The translations under genes were made by a program, and so were the position numbers. A DNA stretch of 64,000 nt, taken from Ruegeria atlantica (GTDB lineage: Bacteria > Pseudomonadota > Alphaproteobacteria > Rhodobacterales > Rhodobacteraceae). Below are positions 26,208 to 35,348 of the stretch, piece by piece. Location: positions 186,001 to 250,000 of the forward strand of contig WQBJ01000001.1 in the NCBI GenBank assembly GCA_013032095.1. The letters are read 5' to 3'. Position 1 is the first letter of the stretch; each line of letters opens with the position of its first letter. The notes beneath the pieces were generated by a model, which was not told the origin of the DNA, did no database searches, and saw only the letters and a list, made by a program, of their open reading frames with translations.

Positions 26208-27137
26208 ATGACCGAACCGTCCAATGCACCTCGTTCTTTTCAGGAAATTATCCTGCGGCTTCAGACCTATTGGGCGTCGAAAGGCTGCGCCATCCTGCAG
26301 CCCTATGACATGGAGGTGGGCGCAGGCACCTTTCATCCGGCCACAACTCTGCGTGCGCTTGGATCCAAGGCCTGGGCAGCAGCTTATGTGCAGCCGTCAC
26401 GTCGCCCCACCGACGGACGCTATGGTGAGAACCCGAACCGTCTGCAGCACTACTATCAATATCAGGTACTGATCAAACCCAGTCCGCCGGATTTGCAAGA
26501 ACTTTATCTAGGCAGTCTTGAAGCCATCGGCATCGACATGAACCTGCACGACATCCGGTTCGTCGAGGACGACTGGGAAAGCCCGACGCTGGGGGCCTGG
26601 GGGCTGGGCTGGGAGGTTTGGTGTGACGGCATGGAAGTCAGCCAGTTCACCTATTTCCAGCAGGTCGGCGGCCATGACTGTGCGCCGGTTTCGGGCGAAC
26701 TGACCTATGGTCTGGAGCGCCTGGCCATGTACGTTCTGGGCATCGATCACGTGATGGACATGCCCTTCAATGACCCTCAGTCACCCAGCCCGCTGACCTA
26801 CGGCGACGTCTTCAAACAGACCGAGGAAGAATACGCCCGTTGGAACTTTGACGTGGCCAACACCGAGGTTCTGCTGCGCCACTTCGAAGAGGCCGAGGCT
26901 GAGTGCGCCGCCATTCTGGCGCAGGAACATGACGATCCCAAAACCGGCAAGCGTATCATCATGGCACACCCGGCCTATGATCAATGCATCAAGGCCAGCC
27001 ATGTCTTCAACCTGCTGGACGCTCGGGGCGTGATCTCGGTGACAGAACGGCAGGCCTATATCGGCCGGGTTCGGGCGCTCGCCAAACAATGCGCCGATGC
27101 GTTTCTGTTGACTGAGGCCGCCGGGTTCGAGGTCTGA
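26208..27137 (+). CDS. glyQ: Glycyl-tRNA synthetase alpha subunit
   Basis: A 309-residue catalytic subunit of the alpha2beta2 bacterial GlyRS. It opens [25 protein letters not shown], then [47 protein letters not shown] and the closing [17 protein letters not shown], all invariant blocks. A GTG at 26190 is in frame, but ATG 26208 with AAAGGGAA just upstream gives the usual length. The beta subunit gene glyS lies 2.5 kb downstream, separated by marC (opposite strand), a small protein and gltS. Confidence 0.96.
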   Translation: MTEPSNAPRSFQEIILRLQTYWASKGCAILQPYDMEVGAGTFHPATTLRALGSKAWAAAYVQPSRRPTDGRYGENPNRLQHYYQYQVLIKPSPPDLQELYLGSLEAIGIDMNLHDIRFVEDDWESPTLGAWGLGWEVWCDGMEVSQFTYFQQVGGHDCAPVSGELTYGLERLAMYVLGIDHVMDMPFNDPQSPSPLTYGDVFKQTEEEYARWNFDVANTEVLLRHFEEAEAECAAILAQEHDDPKTGKRIIMAHPAYDQCIKASHVFNLLDARGVISVTERQAYIGRVRALAKQCADAFLLTEAAGFEV

Positions 27138-27145
27138 TGGGGCGC

Positions 27146-27778
27146 TCAGGCCAATCCCGGCAGCAGCACTTTCAGGCCGTCTGCGATCATCCCGATTGCG
27201 ATGGCCGACAGGATCATGCCCATAAAGCGGCTCATGATCACGCGAGCGTTTTCGGACAGGCGTTTGGACAGGGCCGAAGCGTTCCAGAAGGTGATGAACA
27301 GCAGGAACAGAACGGCCAGAAACACGCTCGCATAGACTATAGTGTCCGCGGGCTTGGAGATGTGGTGCGCATAAAGGATCAGCGTCGTGATCGTGCCCGG
27401 GCCAACCAGAATGGGAAAGGCCAACGGGTAGAAGGCCACCGTTGCCGGTTCGGGATAGGCTCGCTTTTCTCCCTCGGTTCCGTGGTGCGAGGTGCTTTCG
27501 TTACCGTTCAGCATGTTCAGACCGATCATCAAAACGACCAGACCACCCGCAACACGCAGGTCGTCTACGCTGATCCCGAACAGGCCCAGTGTTTGGTTGC
27601 CGATGGCTGCAAACGCACCGCCGAGGATCAGGCAATAGGTCGCCGTTTTTGCCGCAACCTTGCGTTGGTCAGCCGGTGTCAGGCCGTCGGTGACACTCAG
27701 GAAAACGGGCAGGTTGGTGATCGGGTTCATGATCGCAAACAACGCGCCGAAGAACCCAACGGCAAGGGTCATGTCCAT
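27146..27778 (-). CDS. MarC-family integral membrane protein
   Basis: A 210-residue protein with six predicted helices and MarC landmarks: FGALFAIMNPITNLPVFLSVT at the N-terminus, GGLVVLMIGLNMLNG, and AFYPLAFPILVGPGTITTLIL in the middle. Despite the old name, MarC proteins are not linked to multiple antibiotic resistance and the function is unknown. GAGG lies eight bases before ATG 27778. It is convergent with glyQ (eight bases apart) and divergent from the next gene. Confidence 0.88.
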   Translation of the reverse strand: MDMTLAVGFFGALFAIMNPITNLPVFLSVTDGLTPADQRKVAAKTATYCLILGGAFAAIGNQTLGLFGISVDDLRVAGGLVVLMIGLNMLNGNESTSHHGTEGEKRAYPEPATVAFYPLAFPILVGPGTITTLILYAHHISKPADTIVYASVFLAVLFLLFITFWNASALSKRLSENARVIMSRFMGMILSAIAIGMIADGLKVLLPGLA

Positions 27779-27869
27779 TCCAAAAGCCTCGTTTCGACCT
27801 GTATCGGTTTGGAAACTGGCCTATTTCCATTGAAGTTGAAAGAGGCCGCGTGATTAGGATGTTCGAAAG

Positions 27870-28391
27870 ATGACCGGAAAACTGCTAGCAATTATTCTTC
27901 TTGCGTCGGCGGCGCTGGCCGGAGCGGGCATGTATTACCTTCAGGTCTACGGGTTTTACTATGACGTCGCTGCCCGGCCCGGTGAGGATGTGGTGCTTTT
28001 GTCCAAGGGCTCTGAAATCCCAGAACCCATCGCGTATTCGGCGTTTCAGGCGATTGATGCCGACAGTTCTCCGATCCGTTACCGGGCTTGTTTTGAAACT
28101 GAGCTAACAGTCGAAGACCTCGCCGCTTATCAGACGGTCGAAAACGCGGAACCTCTGACTGCGCCGGGATGGTTTGACTGCTACGACGCAGCCGCCATCG
28201 CCGAAGCTTTGAAGTCTGGTCAGGCGCAGGCCTTCATGGGAGCCAAGAACATACACTACGGTGTCGACCGTATCGTCGCTGTGACCGAGAATGGCAAAGG
28301 CTATGTTTGGCACGCGCTCAACAATTGCGGCGAAAAGGCGTATGACGGCACTGTTGTAGGCGAGGAATGCCCGCCTCGGCCCAAGAGTTGA
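27870..28391 (+). CDS. Membrane-anchored protein of unknown function (DUF6446-like)
   Basis: A 173-residue protein with one N-terminal hydrophobic anchor or signal (about residues 4-24, LLAIILLASAALAGAGMYYLQ). The rest is soluble, with conserved-looking blocks FQAIDADSSPIRYRACFETEL, PLTAPGWFDCYDAAAIAEAL and cysteines at about 73, 102, 154 and 166. I associate this gene, from memory and not checked, with the DUF6446 family found between glyQ and glyS in Rhodobacteraceae. It is followed after seven bases by gltS, so the two are probably cotranscribed with glyS. Its function is unknown. Confidence 0.7.
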   Translation: MTGKLLAIILLASAALAGAGMYYLQVYGFYYDVAARPGEDVVLLSKGSEIPEPIAYSAFQAIDADSSPIRYRACFETELTVEDLAAYQTVENAEPLTAPGWFDCYDAAAIAEALKSGQAQAFMGAKNIHYGVDRIVAVTENGKGYVWHALNNCGEKAYDGTVVGEECPPRPKS

Positions 28392-28398
28392 GGTAACC

Positions 28399-29613
28399 AT
28401 GACCGACGCAGCGCTTGAGATTCCCAGTTTGCTGACCGCCACGCTTGGTATTGCGGTCTACCTGACCGGGGCCGAGATAAACGCCCGCGTCGCGGTTCTG
28501 CGCCAGTTCAACATCCCGGAACCGGTAACAGGCGGACTGCTAGCGTCTTTTGTACTGCTGTTTCTGTACTTGATCGCGGGCGTCGAACTGAATTTTGATC
28601 TGGCCTCCCGAGATTTCCTTTTGGTTGTGTTCTTTGCCGGAATCGGTCTGAATGCCCGGTTGTCTGATCTTATTTCCGGTGGCAAGCCGCTGTTTTTGCT
28701 TCTTGTTCTGACCTTGGCGACGATCATTGCCCAGAATGTTCTTGGCGCGGTCGGCGCGGTGGCCTTTGGATATCCGGCGCAGGCCGGGGTTTTATTCGGG
28801 TCAGCCTCTTTGATCGGCGGCCACGGTACAGCTATTGCCTGGGCGCCTGAGGTTGGTGCTGTAACAGGACTGGCGGGTGCTACCGAGCTGGGGGTGGCTG
28901 TGGCAACCTTAGGTCTAGTGCTGGCCGCCTTGGTGGGTGGACCGATTGCGCGTTTTCTGATCGAAGGCAAAAACCTGACGCCTGATCGCCCCGACGAAGA
29001 GCACACGGTCGGGTTACCGGACAATCCGGATGAGGCTGAAGCTAAGATCGATCACCTGACTATCATGCGCGTCCTGCTGCATCTGAACCTGGCGATCATC
29101 TTCGGCTATGCCCTGAACGAGGCAATTGACGCCACAGGGTTGAAGCTGCCTCTGTTTGTGCCCTGCCTGATCATGGGCATCGTCATAGCCAACCTGCGCG
29201 CAGCTTTGGCACCCAAGGCGCCGCCGGTGTCGCGCACGCCCTCGCTCGCATTGATCTCGGAATTCTCGCTGGGTGCGTTCCTGGCTATGTCGCTGATGAG
29301 CCTGCAACTCTGGACTATTGCCGAGCTGGGTCTTGCCATTGTTGTCATTATGGGGGCGCAGACGCTGTTTGCCGTGGCTTTCGTGATTTGGGTGCTGTTC
29401 CCGGTGATGGGCAGCAACTACCGCGCTGCTGTTCTGTCTGCAGGGTTTGGCGGCTTCGCCTTGGGTGCCACCCCCACCGCTATCGCCAATATGACCGCAG
29501 TTACCAAGCGATATGGCCCGTCGCCTATTGCCTTTATCGTGCTGCCCCTTGTATCCGCCTTCTTTGTGGATATCGCCAATGCCATCGTCATCCAGACGAT
29601 CGTCAATTTCTAA
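28399..29613 (+). CDS. Sodium/glutamate symporter-like transporter (GltS family)
   Basis: A 404-residue membrane protein with about ten to twelve helices arranged as two inverted halves. GltS signatures are FNIPEPVTGGLLAS near residue 35, FFAGIGLNARLSDL near 77, GSASLIGGHGTAIAWAP near 135, and in the second half SAGFGGFALGATPTAIANM near 350. GltS imports glutamate with Na+. GAGG lies eight bases before ATG 28399. The stop is ten bases before glyS; cotranscription is likely, but a functional tie to glycyl-tRNA synthesis is not evident. Confidence 0.88.
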   Translation: MTDAALEIPSLLTATLGIAVYLTGAEINARVAVLRQFNIPEPVTGGLLASFVLLFLYLIAGVELNFDLASRDFLLVVFFAGIGLNARLSDLISGGKPLFLLLVLTLATIIAQNVLGAVGAVAFGYPAQAGVLFGSASLIGGHGTAIAWAPEVGAVTGLAGATELGVAVATLGLVLAALVGGPIARFLIEGKNLTPDRPDEEHTVGLPDNPDEAEAKIDHLTIMRVLLHLNLAIIFGYALNEAIDATGLKLPLFVPCLIMGIVIANLRAALAPKAPPVSRTPSLALISEFSLGAFLAMSLMSLQLWTIAELGLAIVVIMGAQTLFAVAFVIWVLFPVMGSNYRAAVLSAGFGGFALGATPTAIANMTAVTKRYGPSPIAFIVLPLVSAFFVDIANAIVIQTIVNF

Positions 29614-29622
29614 GGACTGAAA

Positions 29623-31842
29623 ATGCCCGACCTGCTGATCGAACTGTTTTCCGAGGAAATCCCCGCCCGCATGCAGACCCGCGCGGGCGAGGACCTGAAA
29701 AAGCGGATCACCGATGGTTTGGTCGAGGCCGGTCTGACCTATGCCGGGGCCGCGGCCCTGACCACGCCGCGTCGCCTGACGCTGGCCATCGAAGGACTGC
29801 TAGCCGAAAGCCCCACGATCCGCGAGGAGCGCAAGGGGCCCAAGGTTGGTGCACCGGACAAGGCCATCGAAGGCTTCCTGCGCGGTGCAGGCCTAACCCG
29901 CGAACAGTTGGAGGAACGCGATACCCCCAAAGGCGCTGTGTATTTTGCCACTATCGAGAAAGCAGGGCGTCCGGCGGCTGAGATCGTGGCCGAAGTGCTT
30001 GAGGCTACCATCCGCAATTTCCCTTGGCCCAAGTCCATGCGTTGGGGCAGTGGCCCGATGCGCTGGGTGCGCCCGCTGCATTCGATCCTGTGTATCCTGT
30101 CCGATGAGGCGGGCGCGCAGGTCGTTCCGCTGGAGGTCGAGGGGATCAATGCCGGAGACACGACCTCTGGTCACCGTTTCATGGCGCCGGATCGGTTTTC
30201 GGTCACGTCCTTCGACGACTACGCTGCGAAGCTGAAGCGCGCCTTTGTGGTGCTGAACCCGGCCGACCGCGCCGAGCATATCTGGAACGACGCCCAGAAC
30301 ATGGCCTTTGCCGCCGGTCTGGAAGTGGTCGAGGACAAGGGCCTGCTGGCCGAAGTCGCTGGGCTGGTCGAATGGCCCGTGGTGCTGATGGGTCAGATTG
30401 ACGAGGAGTTCCTCGAACTGCCGCCCGAGGTGCTGCAGACCTCGATGAAAGAGCATCAGAAATTCTTCTCGGTCCGCAATCCCAAAACGGGTCGGATCGA
30501 ACGCTTCATCACCGTCGCCAACCGCGAAACCGCCGACAATGGCGCGACCATTCTGGCGGGGAACCAAAAGGTGCTGTCGGCTCGTCTGGCCGATGCGAAA
30601 TTCTTCTGGGAGAATGACCTGCGCGTTGCCAAGTCGGACATCGCCCAATGGACCCGCGCGTTGGAGAACGTGACCTTCCACAACAAGCTGGGCACACAGG
30701 CCGAGCGTATAGACCGCATCGCCGCGCTGGCCCGCGAATTAGCCCCGGTGACCGGAGCGGATGCCGAACAAGCCGAGAAAGCCGCGCGTCTGGCCAAGGC
30801 CGACCTGAGCTCCGAGATGGTCTATGAATTCCCCGAACTTCAGGGGCTTATGGGCCGCTACTACATCGAAGCGGCAGGCGAGGACGCCGCCGTGGCCGCC
30901 GTGGCGCAGGAGCATTACTCTCCGCTTGGGCCCTCGGACGACGTGCCGACCGCGCCGTTGTCGGTGACTGTGGCTTTGGCTGACAAACTGGACACACTGA
31001 CCGGGTTCTGGGCGATTGATGAGAAACCGACCGGATCGAAAGACCCGTTTGCTCTGCGTCGTGCTGCATTGGGTGTAACTCGATTGATACTCGAAAACGA
31101 TCTGCGACTGTCTTTGGATCGGTTCTTTGACAGCCAACTGATACGAGCAGAAAGCGCAATCAATGAGGCGTTGCCGGAAGCTAAAGTTCTTGATCTTTTG
31201 GAAGAAATCGCAGAGCGAGGTGTCTTTGGTGCTGCATTCCAGACCGTTAAAGACAGAATAGATGATTTGCCTGCGGCAGCTTTTCTTGAACTTGAGAAAA
31301 AGGTCCCAGACGCATCTGACGATCTCCTCTCCTTCTTCCACGACCGCCTCAAAGTCTTCCTCCGCGACGAGGGCATCCGCCACGACATCATCGACGCCTG
31401 TATCGCGATGGAGGGGAATGACGACCTCAACCTGCTGGTCAAACGCGCCCGCGCTCTGAATGAAGTGATCGCCACCGAGGATGGCGAAAACCTCGTTCAG
31501 GGCTTCAAGCGCGCCAACAATATCCTGACTCAGGCCGAGGAGAAAGACGGGGTCGAATACTCCTATGGCGCGGATGTGAAATTCGCTGAGACCGACAGCG
31601 AACGGGCGCTTTTTGCCGCCTTGGAGCAGGCGCAGGCCGATATCGAACCTGCGATGAAGGCCGAGGATTTCCCCAAAGCGATGGCCACAATGGCAGGTCT
31701 GCGTGGTCCGGTCGATGCGTTCTTTGACGAGGTTCAGGTGAACACCGACAACGACATTCTGCGCCGCAACCGTTTGAACCTGCTAAGTCAAATCCGGCAG
31801 GTCTGCTCCAGCGTGGCCGATTTGAGCAAGATCGAAGGCTAA
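29623..31842 (+). CDS. glyS: Glycyl-tRNA synthetase beta subunit
   Basis: A 739-residue tRNA-binding subunit of GlyRS, slightly longer than the usual 690 or so. It begins PDLLIELFSEEIPARMQ, with FPWPKSMRWG near residue 130, VLQTSMKEHQKFF, KFFWENDL near 330, an HD-type segment (SEMVYEFPELQGLMGRYY), and the C-terminal DALR-like anticodon region ending NRLNLLSQIRQVCSSVADLSKIEG. Bases about 31060-31310 are distinctly AT-richer and use codons (ATA, AGA, CGA) rare elsewhere in the gene; this lies in the variable stretch between DPFALRRAALGV and DLLSFFHDRLKV. The frame is intact, so the enzyme should work. Confidence 0.95.
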   Translation: MPDLLIELFSEEIPARMQTRAGEDLKKRITDGLVEAGLTYAGAAALTTPRRLTLAIEGLLAESPTIREERKGPKVGAPDKAIEGFLRGAGLTREQLEERDTPKGAVYFATIEKAGRPAAEIVAEVLEATIRNFPWPKSMRWGSGPMRWVRPLHSILCILSDEAGAQVVPLEVEGINAGDTTSGHRFMAPDRFSVTSFDDYAAKLKRAFVVLNPADRAEHIWNDAQNMAFAAGLEVVEDKGLLAEVAGLVEWPVVLMGQIDEEFLELPPEVLQTSMKEHQKFFSVRNPKTGRIERFITVANRETADNGATILAGNQKVLSARLADAKFFWENDLRVAKSDIAQWTRALENVTFHNKLGTQAERIDRIAALARELAPVTGADAEQAEKAARLAKADLSSEMVYEFPELQGLMGRYYIEAAGEDAAVAAVAQEHYSPLGPSDDVPTAPLSVTVALADKLDTLTGFWAIDEKPTGSKDPFALRRAALGVTRLILENDLRLSLDRFFDSQLIRAESAINEALPEAKVLDLLEEIAERGVFGAAFQTVKDRIDDLPAAAFLELEKKVPDASDDLLSFFHDRLKVFLRDEGIRHDIIDACIAMEGNDDLNLLVKRARALNEVIATEDGENLVQGFKRANNILTQAEEKDGVEYSYGADVKFAETDSERALFAALEQAQADIEPAMKAEDFPKAMATMAGLRGPVDAFFDEVQVNTDNDILRRNRLNLLSQIRQVCSSVADLSKIEG

Positions 31843-31906
31843 GCCAGAACGCCCTTGCGCCATTGGTGCAAGGGCTTATGCTGCAGTGAAACGAAAAGGT
31901 GCTGCA

Positions 31907-34447
31907 GTGCAGAATAATCCGCATACCACTCTGATCACGTCCGAAGCGCCCGTGAACGCCAACACGCATGGCGGGCGGGCGAAATGCCTGCAACGTCTGG
32001 TCCGGCTGGATATGCCGGTGCCACGGACAGTGGCGTTGTCCTTTGATGCCGTGCATCGCATTGCCGAGGGCGAGGTGCTGGATATCACCGCCATTCTCGA
32101 ACAGTTCGACGAGGCGGCGCTGCTGTGTGTTCGACCCAGTTCCGAAGACCCCGATTGGGGCGGGCCGGGGGCCATATTGAATATCGGTATGAACGAGGCC
32201 CGGTACGCGGAGCTGTCTGAAAAGATGGGGACCGAGGCCGCTGCGGCACTGTATTTGCGCTTTGTGCAAAGCTACGCGATCCATGTGGCCCGTCTGGATG
32301 CGGACGTGTTCGACGATATCGACAGCGATGGTAAAGCCGGTTTGCGCGATACATTGCGCGCCTATGAGGATGAGACCGAAGAAGCCTTCCCTCAGGATCG
32401 GAAGGAGCAACTCTCTGCCGTTTTGCGCTCAATGGCGCGGGCGTGGGATGGTACGTCGGCGCGACTATTGCGGCAGGCCAAAGGGGCCCCGGCGGATGCG
32501 GGCCTTGGGCTGGTTATTCAGGAAATGATTCCGGGTGTCGGGCAGGGTGAGTGCGGCTCGGGCGTACTGCAACTTGTGGACTCGACGACGGGGATGCCGC
32601 AGATCACCGGTCGCTATCTGAGCCAAAGCCAGGGGCGCGATGCGCTGGGGGAGGGGGTCTCGGCCCTCTACTTGGAAAAAGATGAGCGCGGGCCGTCACT
32701 TGAGGATGTTGCACCCGAAGCCTTCGCGAACCTCAAGGCCCATGCGGCGTTGATGCGGGAAAAGCTGCGCGAGGAAATGCAGGTCGAGTTCGTCGTTCAG
32801 AATGGCAAGGTCCACATTCTTGACGGTGTCCGAGTTCAACGCAGCTCGCGAGCAGGAATGCGGATCGCGGTGCGGCTGGCCGAGGATGGGATCATCCCGC
32901 CACAAGAGGCAGTGATGCGGATCGATCCGCATTCGGTCAATGAACTGCTGCACCGTCAGGTTCATCCAGACGCCAAGCGCGACGTTCTGACCACCGGGAT
33001 TGCCGCCAGCCCGGGTGCCGCGACCGGCAAGATCGTATTTACCGCCGCCGAGGCACAAGCCAGCGCCGCGCGTGGGGAACCCTGTATTCTGGTGCGCCGT
33101 GAAACCTCACCCGAGGATGTGCGGGGGATGCACGCCGCCGTGGCCGTTCTGACGGAAAAAGGCGGCATGACCAGTCATGCAGCAGTGATCGGGCGTGGTC
33201 TGGGCTTGCCGTGTATCGTCGGCGCGTCCGAGATGCGGTTTCAGACCAAGAAGAAGCTGCTCACCGCACCAAACGGGCGCGTGTTCAAGACCGGTGATAT
33301 CCTGACGATCGATGGAACCTCGGGGCAGGTTCTGGCGGGGCAGCCGGCGATGCTGGAAGCTGCGCTGGACGACTGTTTTCAGACACTTATGGGGTGGGCC
33401 GATGAAGAGCGTGACATCGCCATCCGGGCCAATGCCGATACGCCCGCTGATGCGCAGACTGCACGCAACTTCATGGCCGAAGGGATTGGCTTGTGCCGCA
33501 CGGAACACATGTTCTTTGATCCCGGTCGCCTGACCGTGATGCGTGAAATGATCTTTGCGCAAACCTCATCCGGTCGTGCGGCGGTTCTGGAACGCCTGTT
33601 GCCGATGCAGCGCGAGGATTTTGCGCAGTTGTTCCGGATCATGGAGGGACAACCGGTCTGTATCCGCCTGTTCGATCCGCCTTTGCATGAGTTCTTGCCG
33701 ACAACGCGAAGTGGGCAGCGCGAATTGGCCGAGGCGCTGGACCTGCCGGTTTCCGATGTCGAGCGGCGTGTGGTTGCAATGACCGAATACAACCCGATGC
33801 TGGGGATGCGCGGAGTCCGCCTTGGTGTGACCGTGCCCGAAATCTACGACATGCAAGCGCGCGCTATCTTCGAGGCTACGCTTGAAGCCAGCAAGGACGG
33901 TGCTCCGGTTGTGCCCGAAGTGATGATCCCGTTGGTTTCGGCTAAGCGTGAGGTTGAACTGGTGAAGTCCCGCATCGACTCCGTCGCTGCAGCGGTTGCG
34001 AGCGAGCGGGGGCAGGAATTTGAATATCGTCTTGGCGTTATGGTCGAAACGCCGCGCGCCTGCTTGCGAGCGGATGAGATAGCGCCCCAGACTTCATTCC
34101 TGAGTTTCGGCACCAACGACCTGACCCAGATGACATATGGCCTGTCGCGCGATGATGCGGGCCGGTTCATGTCAGCCTATGTGCGTCAGGGTGTGTTCGC
34201 TGAGGACCCGTTTCATGTACTTGATCCGGACGGGGTCGGGGAGTTGCTGAAACTTGGGGCTGAACGTGGACGGCAGGCCCAGCCGGATGTTACTCTGTCA
34301 GTATGCGGTGAACATGGCGGGAATCCCGAATCAATCGCCATTTGCCGTGATCTGGGGTTTGACTATGTGTCATGCTCTCCGTTCCGAGTGCCTGTCGCTC
34401 GGCTGGCTTCCGCTCAACTGGCAATTTCGTCCAGACTTGGGGGTTGA
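31907..34447 (+). CDS. Pyruvate phosphate dikinase-like PEP-utilizing protein
   Basis: An 846-residue protein with PPDK domain order. Residues about 10-330 are an ATP-grasp-like domain (VRPSSEDPDWGGPGAILNIG, MIPGVGQGECGSGVLQ), about 370-460 the phosphohistidine swivel domain with the catalytic His in EKGGMTSHAAVIGRGLGLPC, and 500-840 a PEP/pyruvate barrel (EGIGLCRTEHMFFD, EYNPMLGMRGVRLG, SFGTNDLTQMTYGLSRDDA, catalytic Cys in SVCGEHGGNP). The N-terminal domain departs from standard PPDK, whose VRSGARASMPGMMDT stretch reads VRPSSEDPDWGGPGA, so it may be a paralogue with other nucleotide use. GTG 31907 is preferred because AAAAGG lies seven bases upstream; another GTG at 31886 is in frame. Confidence 0.82.
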   Translation: MQNNPHTTLITSEAPVNANTHGGRAKCLQRLVRLDMPVPRTVALSFDAVHRIAEGEVLDITAILEQFDEAALLCVRPSSEDPDWGGPGAILNIGMNEARYAELSEKMGTEAAAALYLRFVQSYAIHVARLDADVFDDIDSDGKAGLRDTLRAYEDETEEAFPQDRKEQLSAVLRSMARAWDGTSARLLRQAKGAPADAGLGLVIQEMIPGVGQGECGSGVLQLVDSTTGMPQITGRYLSQSQGRDALGEGVSALYLEKDERGPSLEDVAPEAFANLKAHAALMREKLREEMQVEFVVQNGKVHILDGVRVQRSSRAGMRIAVRLAEDGIIPPQEAVMRIDPHSVNELLHRQVHPDAKRDVLTTGIAASPGAATGKIVFTAAEAQASAARGEPCILVRRETSPEDVRGMHAAVAVLTEKGGMTSHAAVIGRGLGLPCIVGASEMRFQTKKKLLTAPNGRVFKTGDILTIDGTSGQVLAGQPAMLEAALDDCFQTLMGWADEERDIAIRANADTPADAQTARNFMAEGIGLCRTEHMFFDPGRLTVMREMIFAQTSSGRAAVLERLLPMQREDFAQLFRIMEGQPVCIRLFDPPLHEFLPTTRSGQRELAEALDLPVSDVERRVVAMTEYNPMLGMRGVRLGVTVPEIYDMQARAIFEATLEASKDGAPVVPEVMIPLVSAKREVELVKSRIDSVAAAVASERGQEFEYRLGVMVETPRACLRADEIAPQTSFLSFGTNDLTQMTYGLSRDDAGRFMSAYVRQGVFAEDPFHVLDPDGVGELLKLGAERGRQAQPDVTLSVCGEHGGNPESIAICRDLGFDYVSCSPFRVPVARLASAQLAISSRLGG

Positions 34448-34633
34448 CACAAGTCGGTTACCCTAGGATTAGTGGTTTTATTGCAACCTTGTGGCAGAAT
34501 TAAATTTCTCCACGGGCAATTTTCCACTTGCGTTTTCATCAGAACTGGACGTCTCGACCAGACTGCGTTAGATGCCTCGTCGCGCCCGCCGGGGGAGGGT
34601 ACGGCGCGATATGTGCCTGTGCGAGGTTATCTG

Positions 34634-35275
34634 ATGCTACGATACATACTGGCTGTTGCCACAATGGCAGCAACCGTGCTGCCGAGTGTGTCTTTCGCTG
34701 AAAGGGAAGCCACTGATACTGCCGAACGCGAACTTGTCACCCGGACCGAAGTGCCCGGTCAAAACTTTCGCGATTATCTGAACTTGTTCAAACCCCGTAA
34801 GGAACCTGAACCTGTAAAGATTTCTTACTCAAAAGATTGGCTGGATAAACAGCCGAAAGCCACCGGGGACGAACACTTTAAATGTCTGGCCGAAGCGCTG
34901 TACTTTGAAGCGCGCGGTGAAAGCGTGCGCGGTCAGTTCGCTGTTGCCGAGGTCATCCTGAACCGAGTGGACAGTGGCCGTTTTCCGAACACTCTGTGCG
35001 GTGTTATCAAGCAGGGAACAGGCAAAAAGTACCAGTGCCAGTTCACCTACACCTGTGACGGCCACAAAGAAGTGATCCGCGAGAAAAAAGCCTATGAGCG
35101 GGTATCCAAGGTCGCGCGCGCCGCGATCGACGGTGTTGCTAAGGAACTGACCGAAGGTGCAACACATTACCACACCACGGCGGTTCGCCCATCTTGGTCG
35201 CGTGTTTACAAGGAAACTGCGCGCATTGGTGTGCATATTTTCTATCGCCACAACTACCGGACAGCGAGCAACTGA
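34634..35275 (+). CDS. Exported cell-wall hydrolase, SleB family
   Basis: A 213-residue protein with a signal peptide (LRYILAVATMAATVLPSVSFA). Residues about 90-205 form the SleB-type Hydrolase_2 domain: LAEALYFEARGESVRGQFAVAEVILNRVDS, CGVIKQG, CQFTYTCDG, and GATHYHTTAVRPSW. The family cleaves peptidoglycan glycan strands, and the conserved Glu in YFEARGE is the expected catalytic residue. GAGG seven bases before ATG 34634 supports this start over the long upstream frame from 34472. It stands alone, with 186 bases upstream available for a promoter. Confidence 0.88.
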   Translation: MLRYILAVATMAATVLPSVSFAEREATDTAERELVTRTEVPGQNFRDYLNLFKPRKEPEPVKISYSKDWLDKQPKATGDEHFKCLAEALYFEARGESVRGQFAVAEVILNRVDSGRFPNTLCGVIKQGTGKKYQCQFTYTCDGHKEVIREKKAYERVSKVARAAIDGVAKELTEGATHYHTTAVRPSWSRVYKETARIGVHIFYRHNYRTASN

Positions 35276-35348
35276 TTGACGCACCCGCGCTGGAACCCTG
35301 ATGGCGCGGGGCGTTTTATGACCTATGTTGCGGGCCAGGAGGCCCGCA

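Noticed and set aside
27137-27853. 238-codon plus-strand ORF between glyQ and gltS
   Set aside because: It is antisense to marC, which shows clear membrane helices and family motifs.
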